Notes under the pieces: model-generated
What the model was told of the DNA's origin: nothing
Database searches by the model: none
Seen by the model: only the letters and a program-made list of their open reading frames with translations
Translations under genes and position numbers: made by a program
NCBI RefSeq assembly: GCF_029227915.1
Contig: NC_079886.1
Location: forward strand, 17,708,501 to 17,772,500
Direction of reading: 5' to 3'
From: Hydractinia symbiolongicarpus
Taxonomy: Eukaryota; Cnidaria; Hydrozoa; Anthoathecata; Hydractiniidae
DNA length: 64,000 bases
In this document: positions 10,506-22,441 of the stretch, in pieces
Numbering within the stretch: the first letter of the stretch is position 1
How the letters are laid out: each line of letters begins with the position of its first letter

Positions 10506-11975
10506 TCCACCTCCAAACCCTGATTTAACAACCACTTTAATTTGACTCGATAATCAATTCATTTAACATTCCTGGTTAAAATAGGGATGGCTAAGGTTTT
10601 GTTTCTATTTATGCTATCTGTTTTGGTCACACATATAAATAGTTATTTATACACTTATAGGCTAAGACCGTGTAAACAGCAAAGATGTACAACTTTTCTC
10701 GGTTTTATAAGTTTTTTTAAAAGTTGGACATGTTCAACTTTTGCTAAGTTTTTTCTATTGATATTAACAGAATAATTAATGAGCTATTGCTAAACTAAAG
10801 ATTTGAGCATATATTTTCGGTTTCTAACCAGTAGTCCGCTTTTTTTCTTCTACGATTACCCCTTCTGCTGCTATAGCAATAACCGCAATGAAAGATAAAC
10901 GTGTTTTTTATTTGGTATTTATTGTAAAAAAATTTTTTTAGAAAAACTTATACATTTTAACTTAACGTGTAGACAGGTGTAGTACCTGCAACTGCACTTT
11001 TAAGTTTTTTTCTTACAACTAAACGTTTAAACTTACCATGTATTTTAGCCTTTAACTCTTATTTCAAGTGCTAATAAAATTTAGCTGCTTATAGATTTAT
11101 GATTTATGAATTCTTCCGCTTAATTTAGCTTTACAAACTAGTCAAGCTCAAAGATTTCAAATATTTTGCCTTTTAATATTACACGCTTGTAGAATGTTTC
11201 GCGGACATTGGTTTATGCAAAAGAGGTAAAAATGTTATTGAATGTTTTAAAAATGAAAACTTGTTTCTCATTTTCTTCCGTGAATGGAATTGCTCTTATT
11301 CACCTTAACATAAAATTTCACGAATTTCGCGAATGGTTTTTTAAATAATATTTTGTGCATGCATAACTTGGAAATTTGATCTGAATCGGTCAAAAGCGCG
11401 AAAATAAATACCCGCGAATATTAGTACCATCGAGTTACTGTATATTGTAGCTATGAAATGTTTGTTCTTTAATTTTAAAGTTATTATAATTTTAATTAAA
11501 AAATCCTATTATATTTGTTGACTTCACAACTTATTAAAATTATATGCACATCATAGCTAGTTTGATTACAAGTGATAAAAAACCGTTTAATACCCGCGTT
11601 AATATTATTACATATGTTTTAGTTGGATACGCCCATATAATTTTATGATTATTCTATTCACTGTAAAGGCAGAACTAACGACTCTCCGTAATTATAATCT
11701 AGTTTAACTGAGCGTACATTAAATTAAATGGCGACTCAAAAATAATCCCTTTAATAATGATCAATTACCCAATTTTGACATCCAAGTTTAACTCGATTCA
11801 CTTCAACTTCAGATTAAATTATTGTTTGAGACCTAGAGAGATTTAGTCATCCTTCTGTTGTTTAATACTAGGGATAGGGAAGTAAAGAGTTTGTAAATGT
11901 GAGACTGAGTATCTAATCAACTTAAATTTAAAAAATCAGTATAACCATGCAGCATAGTAATGAAGAGTTACTTTT
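10506..11975. other. Noncoding stretch, nothing recognised
   Basis: AT-rich with scattered short ORFs only. No exon, domain, RNA gene or repeat match within the window was found. Confidence 0.5.
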
Positions 11976-12505
11976 GATTGATTGATTGATTTAATTTATT
12001 TACCGTCGGTTATTATATACAATAGTTCTTTAAAAAAAAAAATATTTTGCAAAAAACTAATCAAAACCGACCAAATATTTTTATATATTTACAATTTAGA
12101 TGAAAACTATAATAAATAAATAATGAATAAATAATAAATAAAAGATAAACATTCCCCCTCTCCCATTTTCGTATTGATTACGCAAGTTATGGAATCAATT
12201 GCCGACACTCTGTGCATGATCAGTGAGAGCCATTCCATTTTTTAATCATTTGCTTAAATTTAACTAGATCTTCGCAACTCTTCGTATGAAAAGGAAGTTT
12301 ATTCCAAACTTTTGGGGCTAAACATCGCAAACTGTATAGACCAAAGGTGCTTATTCTTACACTGATGGTTTTTAGGTTGTTCATGTTTTGACTTCTTACT
12401 GGCCTATCAGTTTCCTCAAAAAGGAAAATATCTTTCATGAAAGAAGGACTGATGTTTCTCCGAATTTTAAATATTTCTATGCATAAATATCTGTGCCTTA
12501 GTGCC
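11976..12505 (-). mobile_element. 3' end of a CR1/L2-like LINE (5'-truncated)
   Basis: The minus-strand reading gives MKDIFLFEETDRPVRSQNMN and CLAPKVWNKLPF, nearly identical to the copy at 27.68-28.0 kb. The 3' UTR follows and ends in a short tetranucleotide tail (ATTGATTGATTGATT on the plus strand at 11976-11992), typical of this LINE group. The match to the longer copy stops near 12505, consistent with 5' truncation. This copy is uninterrupted where the 27.5 kb copy carries a Helitron insertion. Confidence 0.85.
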
Positions 12506-14079
12506 CACCCATGTTTTGGACACGTGATTCGATTTCCCGATTTTTTCGGATTTTGCCAGAAAATCGGAAAAATCCAGATTCTCAGGCAATTTTTGGCAAC
12601 TTTTCATGCGAGCTATGTAAAAACCGGAAAATATGTTAAATAACTTTCATGTAGCTTTTAGAAACTTCAAACAGAATGTAAAAATTCGGTCTAACAGTAA
12701 AGTAATTAAATTTTTAGCAGATTGTGGCATTTTGAACAAATTTCAGGCTTTTGATAACGTCACAGAAAATGTGCTGACGCAAGCAATAACTTATTGACGT
12801 CATTTTGTTCCTTTTGTGAGGTACTTATAGTACCTGAAAGTTTGATTCAATTGGATCAAGTCTATGACCGAGGGTCATATTATGTTCGGAAACAAACTCC
12901 GAACCAAATAAGGTTAAGCTTTGTCTGGAAACAGCTGGGTGAATTATATCGCCCGTAGGTAAAGGCGTAATTGATTGAATTAAATTAATTTTAACGGTCA
13001 ACTTTGTCCTCGGCACTCCTATAAGTTGTAAGTTCATTAAATGTTTTAGACAGCAGATTATAGATTAGACCTGGGAACAGGCTCTTCCTAGCAGTAGATA
13101 CACTTAAGATTTTTTATAGAGATGTAAAGACATTACCTCTGTTGCTGGTCGTAACAGTTGAGATTGTGGAATGTCTGCTGTTAGTCGAAAGGTTTTTGCT
13201 GGTGAGAAGTAGCACTAGTAGTATGCCAAGGATTGTAAATGTTTATTAGAGTGGTGGAGTACTGCAGTACTAGTGTTTTTGTCGGTTGCTTAATTGCAAG
13301 CCCGTTTTTTCTGTATTAATTATCAGAAACATAGACATGCCTGCGTTCGACTTTGTGTCGAATCAACACATTCTGAACAACCTGTCCATTCGGTGTAACT
13401 TGAGGCTGATAAATATGATAGGGCTTTCAGGTAGTAGTATATAAATGGTCATGTAGTTGACATATATAGTGCAAGTAAAAAAAGAAACAAATTAAATAAA
13501 ACATACATGCTGTTTTGGGGGTGTGTTCGCATATATATCTGTAGCTATCTGTGCAACTCTTTCTTGAAAACCATGGCGTCTCAGTATAGAGGACAAAACA
13601 AATATTGGAAACCCTTAAAAGGAAATTCATTGTGCAATATTATAACACATAAATAATTACATATTATGTGAAGTTTAATTAATGCTGTCTATAATTATAA
13701 TAATTCCTAACTTGATAGTGTTATGAACAACAAGAAAGCAGTAGATATTTGATATTTTTTATACACTTTGTGTTTATACGTCAGGTTTGGTTATTAAAAT
13801 TAAAACAACTGATAAAACACTTTCAGTCCATTAAAACCATTATAAAACTTTAATTAATAAGATTTTAATGGACTCAAAGTAAATGCTTAAATAGGCAGTT
13901 GCTCTTAGTGTTTTTTTTTTTCAGGTAGTGCATATCAGCATGTACAACTACAGTTTCGTTTAAATTTTTTTTCACGTTTTTCCCACTGCTGTTCAACATT
14001 TTCTTCATCCATGAACTACTTAGTGTAGGTTTCTCAAATAACTTTAGCACAATGGCCTAGGAAAAAAACAAGCATTCAT
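12506..14079. other. Noncoding stretch, nothing recognised
   Basis: No supported gene. Short ORFs at 12825-13037 and 13427-13630 lack splice context or recognisable motifs. Confidence 0.5.
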
Positions 14080-14591
14080 TTAGGATATCTTGAAAATTTG
14101 CGTTCGTCATGATGTTTTTAGAAGAACAGTTAAATATAAATATAAACTTTTATAAATTCGATTCAGTTTTCATCAATATCAATAAATACCGCTAATTCAA
14201 TCAACCCAGTGAATTTCACATTTGTTCAAATTACTTTTTACAATAGAAAATAAAGAAGGATAATTTTTCCCTCCCTGTTGTTGTCAAATAGTGTGAAAAT
14301 AATTCTAAAGCAGTCATATATTAAAGAAACTATATTAAAGTTATATCTTCTGTTTCTGTAGCTAGTGTTACGCATTAATAAATTGATAGAATAAAGTTTC
14401 CTTCGGTTTTGGAAGTAGTAAGTATTATCTATTTATTTTCATTCTGCGATTTATCAATTATAACCCACTGTTAGCAATGTCATTAATAATTCGGTCAATT
14501 AACAAAGAGAGCGCGCATTTAGTCGATTCTTCTACACACCATTTAATAATATCTATATTTTGATTACCACGCACGAGGCGTTTAATATAAT

Positions 14592-14636
14592 AGTAATAAT
14601 AACAATAATAATAATATTAATAATAATAATAATAAA
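14592..14636. repeat. (TAA)n/(AATAAT)n microsatellite
   Basis: About 45 bp of imperfect TAA repeats immediately left of the Tigger-like MITE. Confidence 0.85.
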
Positions 14637-14638
14637 TA

Positions 14639-15154
14639 CAGCCGACGCTTGATATCTCGAATACCTGTTATCTCGAATTTTTGCTGTCTCGAACTTTGTT
14701 TTCGGTCCCTTTAGTCATTGCAATATCTTGTAGGCAAAATTACATTCTATATCTCGAGCTTCGTTATCTCCCTTCAGCTCATTTTATCACGTTATCTCGT
14801 ACTTTTTTCTTATTTTTCGAACAAAAGAATGCTCACTCTGCTGCAGCCTGTAGAATCTCTTATTTTTAAGGATAATAATAAAGAGAAAGCAGATTAGTAA
14901 TTTAAGCTTTTTTGAAGAGGTAAACTTAGTAATACATTCTTTAGTAATATATTCTGTCTTTTTTCTGTTCCTCGTTCTCGGCTAAATAATCTAATCAAAG
15001 CGTAAATCTTTGTAAACAGGTACGGGCATTTCGCTATTTCGAACTTTAAAGGCCTTCGACGCTTGATATCTGGATCACACTTTATCCCAAACTTTCGATA
15101 TCTAGAACTTTTTTTAACAGTCACCTTAGAGAACGAGATATCGAGCATCGCCTG
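14639..15154 (+). mobile_element. pogo/Tigger-like MITE
   Basis: A 516-bp element with ends CAGCCGACGCTTGATATCTC and, inverted, CAGGCGATGCTCGATATCTC, flanked by TA on both sides (14637-14638; 15155-15156). CAG termini, a TA target duplication and repeated TATCTCGAA motifs in the subterminal regions are typical of pogo/Tigger elements. No transposase is encoded. It is absent from the duplicated block B, so it inserted after the duplication. Confidence 0.82.
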
Positions 15155-15665
15155 TATTTCTAATATCCATTCACAATGGTTCTTTTCGTAAAATTACGTA
15201 ATTAATACTTATATAACGTAGATAAAAACAAACAAGCAAACAACGAACAAACAAAAATTTTCGCTATCTAAACCGCAATCAGAAGGCTGAGAATATTTTA
15301 CTCGTCTGTTTAAAAACCTTCTTTCGTTAGTATTAGTTCTTTATACCAAATTGTACGTTGACAAGACACTTTCAAATGTGAAGAAAGGCGACATTGTTTG
15401 TCGAAAAAGTAGAAACTTAAATCTTGGAATAAGTAAAAAGTCTTGCAAGCAATTCAAATTGGTAAAATTGCGTGAATAACGCATCAATAGATATTGGATC
15501 TTTAATGAACATAATTATGACTGCTCTAAAGGTTAACATTGTGGCGGCTCTAATTTAGCGCAACTGTTTGCAACACATTGCTCGGTTTGCGTTATATAGT
15601 TCGCGTTATTCCCCAATAGCGTTCACATCTCGAAAGCGTGCAATCACCCATGACAAAAGGAACAT

Positions 15666-17600
15666 CTCTCACTGATCTGTGATTACTGAGCACAATGGAG
15701 TCTGCAAGGCCGTCATACATATTCTAAGAAAGAAGTCTTTGTTAGCTTTTGTTATGTGATACTAAATGCTTTTTGACGATCCTAAAGCTAATTAAAAATC
15801 CAGATTAGCTATTTATCTGATACCGCAGCAATAATTAAATAAAAGTATTAAAACTATAGATAAGAGTTACCCGAATTGGTTGCTTTGTGATGTCATAAAA
15901 CATTTTGAAAAACATTTAAAAAATTTAGCGTGTTCAGATATTATAAATCTGGATAATAAAGTACAGTTAAAAAGATAAAAAATGTTTCTGAAGAAAGTAA
16001 AAGTTAGCATAACAAGATGCAGAAGCTGCATAAACTATCTCGCTTTTTAAAAAAGGTGCAACTACAATACATTCAAAATAGTTACACACCTAATCCTGTT
16101 GTTTAATTTACATTCGGGAAAAATCAAAGTGGTGTATGCAACTTGGCCTGTGACCACAAACAATGCTAGGTTTTAAAGCCACTTAAATGACTCTGGTCAG
16201 AAAAAAAGAACATTTTTGACACAATAAAAACTTAAGGCTTCTAGATGTAGCCACTAAATTTGCGTACATTATAACCAAACTAAACAAAGTAGTAAGGGTT
16301 GCTAAAAAAAGCAAAAACGAGGAAAACGGTTGGGTATAAAAGCTTTAAATAAAGTGAGAATAGTGTACACCTATGCTTTTTATTTTATAAGAACATGCTT
16401 TATAAGAATACCAGGCTGGAAATTTTAGTTAATGACAATAGGTTTCAACAACAGAGAAATAAGAATAACGACCAACCTGGTTAGGATTTGGATATTCTTA
16501 CACATAAAGTATGTAAAAGATATCAAATTTAATATATACGGCGAATTGATTTACTTCGTCTATGCATTACGTTGGCTGGTATAAAGAAGGGAAGCTACGA
16601 AATTTAAGACTTTAATGCACCCGCTGACCTGGACGTTATGTGCAGCATTTTGAAGAACAAATGAATACTTTGCCCTTGCGAAGTGTTAATCCACATGCTA
16701 AAGAATTGTCCGTTGTCAGACACCGTGATTGGATCATTAATCAAAGCGAACATAAATCCGTGTTGCTTTAGAAAAAAAAAATACCTTTTGCAAAACCAAA
16801 GTAATGTTAATTATACTTTCGCGGAAACTTTTGCACCACAAGCAATAATATTTATTAAATTGACACGTTTTAATCTAAGTTCTGCACGTGAATTTATTTG
16901 CCCAAATTGTTGTTTCTGTTTTCTGCACAACAGAATCGTCATTCCTTTTTTATTTTGCACACAGGAATTTTACTGCATTTTAAAAATGCTGAGATGGGGA
17001 ATACGCAACTGGACAGTACTTAGAATGATTTTCAATTAGAATGCGTTTTCGTTTATCTTTTATGATAAAAAATTGCATGGGTTTTACTTCGTTCATATAT
17101 TAACAGACAAAAAAAATCCCTGAACCCCCCCTCCCCTACTTCACCTTTATCAAAAAGCGTATTTTTAAATCTTTCTTCATAATACGTCGTTTCCTTTTGA
17201 AGTTTACCGTGTTATAAAAACTGTTATACTACGAAGAACGAAATTATTTTCCTCAAATAAATACAACGGTGGTAAAAGAAAATTGTTTTGTATTGTTTAA
17301 CACCAGCCCAAAGAAGAAAATGCCGAAAAAGATCAAGGTTAGCAACTTCAATTAAATATTAAATATTCACGAATTAGTTCTGTCACAGTAGTCCAGTTGC
17401 TGGCGCGTTGCACTTAGAAGCAATGTTTTGCTGCGGTGCCGATTCGAATCTGCCTAGAAGACGTTTTGCTAAAACATTGCGAACGAAATCTCGTTGATGA
17501 CATGGCAGTTGACCATTTGGGACATAGTCAGTTAAGAGTTGGAAACTAATACTACCCTCGCAGCCGAGATAGTAATTACACTTAATGCACGTTATTTTTT
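15666..17600. other. Noncoding stretch upstream of the secreted lectin-like gene
   Basis: The only longer ORF (16683-17039, 118 codons) has no recognisable domain, no splice context and typical noncoding composition. A diffuse repeat related to 6813-6960 lies at 16318-16510. Confidence 0.45.
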
Positions 17601-17601
17601 T

Positions 17602-17603
17602 AG
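17602..17603 (+). promoter_or_regulatory. Candidate splice acceptor 19 nt before the start codon
   Basis: TTATTTTTTTAG precedes AATTGGCGCG and the ATG at 17622. The paralog keeps the same TTTTTTTAG-AATT arrangement (34262-34274). It could serve a 5'-UTR intron or spliced-leader addition. Confidence 0.4.
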
Positions 17604-17621
17604 AATTGGCGCGCAATCAAA

Positions 17622-20600
17622 ATGTGGAAGATAATTTTAATCGCGTGTGTGGTGGGTTGTCAAGGTAAGGGAGTAAACAGTTTTTGGAAGGTGCTTTCTA
17701 TCTAGCTTTGCTGCGATTAATTGCAGGAATTAAGAGGGGGGATGGTAAATTATTCCGCCTAAATCACACATAGTAGTATATTATAGTACTATATGGTCTG
17801 GAAATCACACAGTCGGAAAGAGGTTTTCGAAAAGCCACAGTAAGCATGAAACTTTATACGACAACAAAAGCGATACCCCATAAAGGCCCGGTCATAATAT
17901 GTTCGAAACATCCCGGATTGAATACCGAATAGTGTTACATTTATATTTTAGCTGCTACAAAATACGTCGTTGATAATATCACTTTTAGCTTCCAAGAGGA
18001 AAGTTTAGATTGGGAAACAGCAAATATGCTATGTTCAACTCTTGGGGTAGGATGGTCGTTGCTGACTTCAGTGAGGACACAAATGTCGAGCGAGTCACTG
18101 AAGGTGTTGATGGTTGTCGCCAATACATACAATTGGGTTGGTCTAAAGTTCAATGAAGATGGCGAGGAATGGAGACAGGGTAAATGGTTTGATTACTACA
18201 TACATATATTTTTTATTCATAATTATCAGGTAAATATATTGTGTCTCTGGGATTTGTATTAGGGTCTCCGTTCTCGAGTCTTGGTTCTCTATCTTCGGAT
18301 CTCGAGTCTCGGAAGTCAAGTCTCGCGTCTTGAGTCTACGCAACTATTCACCACGATTTGCACATACAATTTTGTGAAGACACTCTTGCAAGACTTTAAG
18401 GAAATGCAGCAAATCATGACTGCTAAAAACCCAAAAAATTTGTTCCCCCTAATATATAGCAAGTGACAAAGGTAATTAGTCTTAGTTAGCGAACATTAGT
18501 TGTATTTTTCAAGCTGTATACTCGTTACGTATACGTTTGACTCATTAGTTATTCATAAATTTCATCTCTTATATTGATATGAAAAGTTTGACCACGTAGG
18601 TATCAAGAGGCCACTTGAGATCAAATTGGGTAGGTTTCTCAAAACTGCGTCAACTCACTCGTTATGGAACAGACTGTTCATAACTGTTTATCAAAACCAC
18701 AAAATGCTATACATTTACTTAATCAGCGTTTTAAGCTTCACGCAATGGAGGGTCTTGGTATACAAATTTTGAAGAAAACTTTTGTTGTGTATTAATCTGT
18801 CATTGCTGACGTCATCAAAATTCAAATGATCTTATTAATTGCTCTTCTGCCTTAAGTAGATATTTCCAAGCGCTTATCGACTAGTCTGATATAATAATAC
18901 AAAAATTTAATAAGTTTGAGGGGCAATTGTGACATGCACTTTTTCTCCTTAGAAATTAGCAAAAAACTTGATTGCCTAACGACAAATTACTTGTTTGACG
19001 CTACGTCACAACATCGATAAATTACATTGATGTTAACTCTTTTTAAAGTGAAGCCATTGCATTGTAATTTTAATTTAAGTATAAGACTAATTATATTGCA
19101 GCCAGTTGGAAGTAACTGACATCTTCTACTGCTTGGGTAACTACCGATTACTTGGGACTAACCGTTCGTCAAAAGCGCACAGTCCTTTCTATGCACTTCT
19201 TGATTTTTGTTTCCAGCTACAGGTTCATTTACTTTTGACGAACGGTTAGAAACATACTAGAGTTTAAAGGTTTTATGATGACGTCAACAACCCGGCTGTT
19301 TTAAAATGAGTTGATTAAATCCATATCTAGAGAATTGGTACAGGTGGTCTCAAGTTACCTGTGCAATTAAAAAAAACTGATGTCACCACCTCGTTTTCAA
19401 GTTATTTGGCTTTAATACTAGGGCTTTTACTAATCTTATTAAACACACTGACGTCAGTCTAAAATGTATTGGCGTCCTGTTGTAACTTCACAGAAGTGAG
19501 CAAATGAGACACCAAATTTAAGGCTACGTCAAAGAAAAATTAATATGCCCACTATGCCTGTCACAGTCGCACCAAAACAGTTTTCTTAAATTTATTGTGC
19601 ATATCACAAAACGGTTTGTTCTTAATTTTATTACATAGAATGTAAATAAAAAAATAATAAATAAAAAAGGCCTATTTTAGGCATATGTGATGTCATTTTT
19701 TATCCTAAAGATGTTATCAAATTAATTTTTTACTTGTTTGATTTAAGGCTACCTACAATGTGCCAATATTTATCAGTTAGGCAAAGTTTATTTTAGCTTT
19801 ATTGTCTTGGGGCACCTTACCACCTCCTCCTGGTGCTACACCAAACCAAAAAGGCTGGTGTTAGTATGGTGAATTGCCCATGACTTTCTTCGTACATTAA
19901 TTAGTAACAAGGTTTGCCTGCTGTTTTAAAACTTGTTATGGGAAAACTTTTAAGTAATGAAATTCTTTTCTTTTATCGCACGATTTGATCCAGCTGAAAG
20001 TATAAACAAAAAAATACAAAACATAGTTTTTGACACATGACAGACACGTCCGTCCGTCCGTCCGTCCGCATGATTCAAGACATAAAACTACAGAATTGCT
20101 TTCGTTTTGTTTGTGACGGACGGACGTTTTGCATAATTTTACAACTGTCATCAATTGTTGTATAAGTTACATCAAGTTACATTTTGCTTGTACATAATTA
20201 TCATCTGCGGTACTAAGCGCATGATTCAAGACTAAATACTACAGAATTGCTTTCGTTTTGTTTGTGAAATTCAAAATTAAACAAAAAATCACATTTCAAA
20301 ACAAACAAGAAAATTTTTTAACAAAAGGCTCACTTGTTCACCATTGAAAATAAATCCAAAAAGAAGAAGTACTCTTCCATTTTAGGGGACATACCTTCTG
20401 GCGTGTGTCTTGCTGTATCTACTGCGTCGCCATTTATATTCAAAAAACCTTGCACGAACAAGTACCCTTATATCTGTGAATATGATCCGGCACAAATAGG
20501 TTTGTTATAATTTCTTTTATTGCAGTTCTTACCTTCGTGACGTATTCTTATTTGAGCCTCCTGTTAAATATTTATTTTGAAGTTTAATAAGTAAATGATA

Positions 20601-22300
20601 ATAATAATTTAAATATTAATGATGCACATTCCAATCTATTTTAAATTTCACATGTCCAAAGAGCATTTTTAAGCCTCACTAATGTATGTTGCTATTTCTG
20701 AGCCATAATGTCAGGCTTTAAATATGCCTAAAATATGCAACCCTGAGGCTAACGATGCTTACAAAAGTTTTACGTTTATAAACATATACTGTGTTTACCT
20801 TTTTATAGTTCTATTTGATTATATATTGCTGACTATATTGCTGATAAATAGAAGCAAAACACCAACAAGAGAATTGTGACAAAGCCTTTTATCTTTCAGT
20901 TCAAAATTATACTGAATGGACGAGTTGGTCAGAATGTGTTAATTCGACACAAAACCGAACACAAGCATGTACATCCACTGTTTCTGGTAGTTGTACAAAT
21001 ACAGAAACACAAGCTTGCAATGAAACAACCAACACCAGTACTCTATCTACCACTCCCTATAACATTATCAATTCCTTGCAGACCACAGGTAGACATACTA
21101 CTGCTACTGACAGCAGTTTAGATACTTCGATGATGAATGCTTCCACTACCAGTCGTACTACTACTGATGGCCACAGTTTAGATACTTCGACAATGCATGC
21201 TTCCACTACACGTCATACTACCATTGATGGCTACAGTTCATATGCTTCAACCGTACATTCTTCCATGACCACTCATACTGTTGCCCATAGCAAAATTGCT
21301 AAAAGTAAAAGTGTAGACGTGCACAACAGCAACACACCAAATAGGATAGCAATCAAAGGTAATTTCAAATTGTTCTTATTTGCAGACTTAGCTTGCTTTA
21401 TTAAAATGCCCCTGGCATACGCATCATTTTTTACAAGGATACTTGTTTTGGTGGATAAATAATTGATTTTTGCCAATTTGAAATGTAGTTGATGTTTCAG
21501 GAAAAGACATAGATGGATAATTTTTTATAATGTAGGGTAGCTTAACTTGTCCTCTTTCTAAAACATAGAGGGTAGCTAATTTTCTTAACAACTAGCCCTT
21601 AGCAGTTATAGTTTCAAACAGTGTGGCTTAATTTTTGTATTCTGATAGATTGTATACAATGTGAAACGATTCAACTTTGTAACATTTTTGCAAAAGATGT
21701 TGATAAAATTGAAGGGAGACATTCTAGTGTACAACATGTCAAGATTATGGACATTTTCTTTAAAAGTACGTCAAATTGACCAAGTGTTTTTAACTTCATT
21801 TCAGTCAATATTTTGGAAAGTTTTTTTCTTACCGAAAAGAGTCTCGACGAAAAAAGGGTATTTTAAAACCTGCTAAAAATTTAGCAGAATTTATAAAATA
21901 TACCTTAGTCAGCGCTGATTAAAAATAAATTGATGATCGAGTCACATTACAGTGGTCGTTGAGGTGCTAATTGTGTTGGGCATTTCTTTAGTCGCTTGGC
22001 TAGAGACCCAAAAGCCAATTTAATAGTATTACTTTTCTCTTCATAGCCGTTACTCGAAATGACGCATTTGCAATGCTTTCGAAACGAGTTTCTTTTGGAC
22101 GATACCCAGATCATTGTCCTATATATAAAGTGAAAAATGTTAATTTGAGCGAATGTTATGCCAAGTGTTTTCAAGAAGAGTGCAAGTCGTTCACATTTTC
22201 GGCTACTGGAGACTGTATCATCAATTGGTGTGTTTATGAAGAAAATTCAAATGGTCATCCTGGTGGAAAAGAAAGAATTGTATATTTTGAGCGCGTCTAA
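17622..22300 (+). CDS. Secreted C-type-lectin-like / TSP1 / mucin / PAN protein (five exons)
   Basis: Exons: 17622-17664, 17952-18179, 20386-20499, 20900-21358, 22047-22300 (stop TAA); 365 residues. Exon 1 encodes the signal peptide MWKIILIACVVGCQ. Exons 2-3 form a C-type lectin-like domain: LDWETANMLC, YNWVGLKF, EEWRQG, then GVCLAV and CTNKYPYICE, four Cys in the usual 1-4/2-3 order. The calcium-site motifs EPN/QPD are absent, so carbohydrate binding is doubtful. Exon 4 starts with a short thrombospondin type-1 module (YTEWTSWSECVNSTQNRTQAC) followed by Ser/Thr-rich repeats of about 20 residues (units like TTDGHSLDTSTMHAST), probably O-glycosylated. Exon 5 is a PAN/apple-type module (CPIYKVKNVNLSECYAKCF). 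All four introns are phase 1. No transmembrane segment is seen, so secretion or matrix/mucus location is likely. Domain calls are firm; the function is unknown. Confidence 0.88.
18565..18884 (+). mobile_element. Helitron-like non-autonomous copy, diverged
   Basis: The 3' end CTTATCGACTAG followed by T (18885) matches the end of the 51957-52545 element. Internal blocks (TTTCTCAAA..., GACGTCATCAAAA) are shared in the same order. The 5' end is tentatively TCTCTTATATTGAT after an A at 18564. It sits in intron 2 of the secreted gene. Confidence 0.55.
19158..19445 (-). mobile_element. Helitron-family fragment, inverse orientation
   Basis: The reverse complement of about 19251-19420 (CCAAATAACTTGAAAACGAG... 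ending in GACGTCATCATAAAACC) matches 52163-52321. The left edge holds a perfect 18-bp inverted repeat (19158-19175 and 19232-19249, CTAACCGTTCGTCAAAAG). Confidence 0.55.
20044..20268. repeat. CCGT-repeat-ended palindromic element with adjacent partial copy
   Basis: ACGTCCGTCCGTCCGTCCGT begins at 20045 and GGACGGACGT lies inverted at 20118-20127. The enclosed ~45 bp (CATGATTCAAGAC...GTTTTGTTTGTGA) recurs at 20220-20266 without the CCGT ends. It lies in intron 2 of the secreted gene. Confidence 0.6.
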
Positions 22301-22332
22301 AAAGCTGTGAACTGTTTGTTTTATTTGACAAA

Positions 22333-22338
22333 AATAAA
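22333..22338 (+). promoter_or_regulatory. Polyadenylation signal of the secreted gene
   Basis: AATAAA 33 bp past the stop codon of the PAN exon. Confidence 0.7.
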
Positions 22339-22441
22339 GAGAGTGGACTTGAAAGGGTTTTATTGCTTATTAAAACGTTAGAAACATGAACGAAAGCTAG
22401 TTGAGTTGTAACAACGTTGTCCATAGACTTTCATTTATTTT

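Larger units (their letters stand above)
14080..15665 (+). repeat. Duplicated noncoding block, copy A
   Basis: Collinear with 23965-25497. Shared blocks include AGAACAGTTAAATATAAATA, AAAATAATTCTAAAGCAGTC and AAAGTTTCCTTCGGTT. Further on both have GAGGCGTTTAAT (14577; 24598), and near the right end similar stretches with CACATTGCTCGGT and CCAATAGCGT. Copy A carries an inserted MITE (14639-15154) and a (TAA)n microsatellite absent from copy B. Confidence 0.8.

Noticed and set aside
16683-17039. 118-codon ORF
   Set aside because: No motif, no flanking splice sites, no similarity inside the window; likely chance.
17383-17616. Minus-strand 77-codon ORF
   Set aside because: Lies over the 5' flank of the secreted gene with no recognised motif.
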